A stretch of DNA of 6,432 bases from contig NVTJ01000022.1 of the NCBI GenBank assembly GCA_002401545.1, positions 1 through 6,432 of the forward strand, in the 5' to 3' direction. The stretch comes from Alphaproteobacteria bacterium. Lineage in GTDB: Bacteria; Pseudomonadota; Alphaproteobacteria; Sphingomonadales; Emcibacteraceae. Below are positions 5,903 to 6,432 of this stretch, in pieces. Both the position numbers and the translations under genes were made by a program. A model generated the notes under the pieces. That model was not told the DNA's origin. It searched no databases and worked only from the letters and a program-made list of their open reading frames with translations. Within the stretch, counting starts at the first letter, position 1, and every line of letters begins with the position of its first letter.

Positions 5903-6367
5903 ATGCAACTCGCCCTTTACCAGCCCGACATTCCCCCTAACACCGGCACCATCATTCGCATGGCGGCCTGTCTGAATGTTCAGGTCAATATCATCGAGCC
6001 ATGCGGTTTCCCCTTTGGCGAAAAATCTTTCCGCCGGGCAGGCATGGATTATATTGATCAAAGCCGAATCATCCGCCACGCGTCATGGGAAATCTTTCTG
6101 GACAACATCGGGCTGTCGCGCCTCATCCTGCTGACCACCAAAGCGACAGAAGCCTATACGGACATAGCTTACCTGCCGGATGATATTATATTGCTGGGCC
6201 GGGAATCTGCCGGGGTGCCGGATGATGTCCAGACAAGAGCCGACAGGCGGGTGATCATCCCCATGACCCCCGAAACACGATCGTTGAATGTTGCCCTTTC
6301 TGCCTCTATGGTGCTGGGTGAAGCCTTGCGGCAAACTGCCCTCTTTCCCCCCCTTTCAGGAAAATAA
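5903..6367 (+). CDS. trmL: tRNA (cytidine/uridine(34)-2'-O)-methyltransferase
   Basis: TrmL is a SPOUT-class enzyme that transfers methyl from S-adenosylmethionine to the 2'-OH of the wobble nucleotide 34 in tRNA(Leu) CAA and UAA isoacceptors. The 154-residue form is the standard compact length, without the extra RNA-binding domain of larger SpoU proteins. Motif 1 is visible as NTGTIIRMAACL (13-24), motif 2 as LGRESAGVP (98-106), and motif 3 as IPMTPETRSLNVALSASMV (119-137) followed by LGEALRQ; the last two build the trefoil-knot cofactor site. The in-frame ATG at 5861 would add 14 residues (MNYKCYFTSLRSEN) unlike the family, and it overlaps a TATAAA word. ATG 5903 gives the canonical MQLALYQPDIPPNTG start, though its ribosome-binding site is weak. 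The stop is only two bases from the next gene, so the two are probably cotranscribed. Confidence 0.93.
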   Translation: MQLALYQPDIPPNTGTIIRMAACLNVQVNIIEPCGFPFGEKSFRRAGMDYIDQSRIIRHASWEIFLDNIGLSRLILLTTKATEAYTDIAYLPDDIILLGRESAGVPDDVQTRADRRVIIPMTPETRSLNVALSASMVLGEALRQTALFPPLSGK

Positions 6368-6369
6368 AT

Positions 6370-6432
6370 ATGACACTTCTGGATCAAAACACCACCAAAG
6401 ACCATCAGAAACGGGCCCGCGCATGGTTTGAA
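6370..6432 (+). CDS. hemF: Coproporphyrinogen III oxidase, aerobic, N-terminal fragment (cut by window end)
   Basis: Only the first 21 codons are present and the frame is open to the edge. The peptide MTLLDQNTTKDHQKRARAWFE ends in the RARAWFE helix start typical of alphaproteobacterial HemF N-termini, and hemF commonly follows trmL in this class. HemF oxidatively decarboxylates coproporphyrinogen III to protoporphyrinogen IX with O2 in haem synthesis; none of its catalytic residues are in the window. AGGA lies eight bases before the ATG, and the gap from trmL is two bases, so a trmL-hemF operon is likely. The identification rests on a short peptide plus gene order. Confidence 0.7.
   Translation, partial: MTLLDQNTTKDHQKRARAWFE

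Noticed and set aside
1..6432. CRISPR array, tRNA or rRNA gene, phage or defence system
   Set aside because: No spaced direct repeats, cloverleaf-like segments, or characteristic protein motifs were seen on either strand.

Overview
This window looks like ordinary chromosome from an alphaproteobacterium of moderate GC. The evidence is the sequence character of GatA and GatB (for example the GatB N-terminal stretch FVCSAMPGMLPVIN), a TrmL with the GRESAGVP motif, and TrmL followed directly by what reads as the N-terminus of aerobic coproporphyrinogen oxidase (HemF), a gene order common in alphaproteobacteria. The genus cannot be named from the sequence alone.

Layout. Six complete genes lie in line, five and a half kilobases of them on the minus strand. 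Reading in the direction of transcription, these are: a predicted lipoprotein alpha/beta hydrolase of the DUF900 type (5719 to 4412); gatC (4320 to 4033), gatA (4022 to 2526) and gatB (2526 to 1042), the three subunits of the tRNA-dependent amidotransferase; a small Ala/Glu-rich lipoprotein (909 to 595); and a single-repeat Sel1-like protein (384 to 115). Divergently, on the plus strand, sit trmL (5903 to 6367) and the first 21 codons of hemF (from 6370). The 5720-5902 interval is the divergent promoter region. Positions 1-114 hold no gene, but contain two adjacent perfect-stem hairpins that resemble the palindromic ends of IS200/IS605-type elements.

How the genes work together. GatC, GatA and GatB are tightly packed (a 10-nt gap, then a 1-nt stop/start overlap) and form one enzyme that converts misacylated Glu-tRNA(Gln) and/or Asp-tRNA(Asn) to the correct amidated forms. 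TrmL methylates the wobble base of tRNA(Leu) isoacceptors, so translation fidelity is a shared theme across the divergent junction, though this is probably coincidence of position. The hydrolase is separated from gatC by 91 nt with no clear intrinsic terminator, so readthrough into gatCAB is possible. The small lipoprotein appears to be its own unit, with a weak terminator-like element before it, a leader hairpin, and a strong intrinsic terminator after it.

I found no defence island, CRISPR array, phage module or complete mobile element. The most interesting items are modest: the tandem hairpins at the left edge, the leader hairpin with a T-tract before the small lipoprotein, the low-complexity acidic lipoprotein itself, and the uncharacterised lipoprotein hydrolase upstream of gatCAB. 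Three genes have start codons that a longest-ORF annotation would place wrongly (gatB, gatA, trmL).
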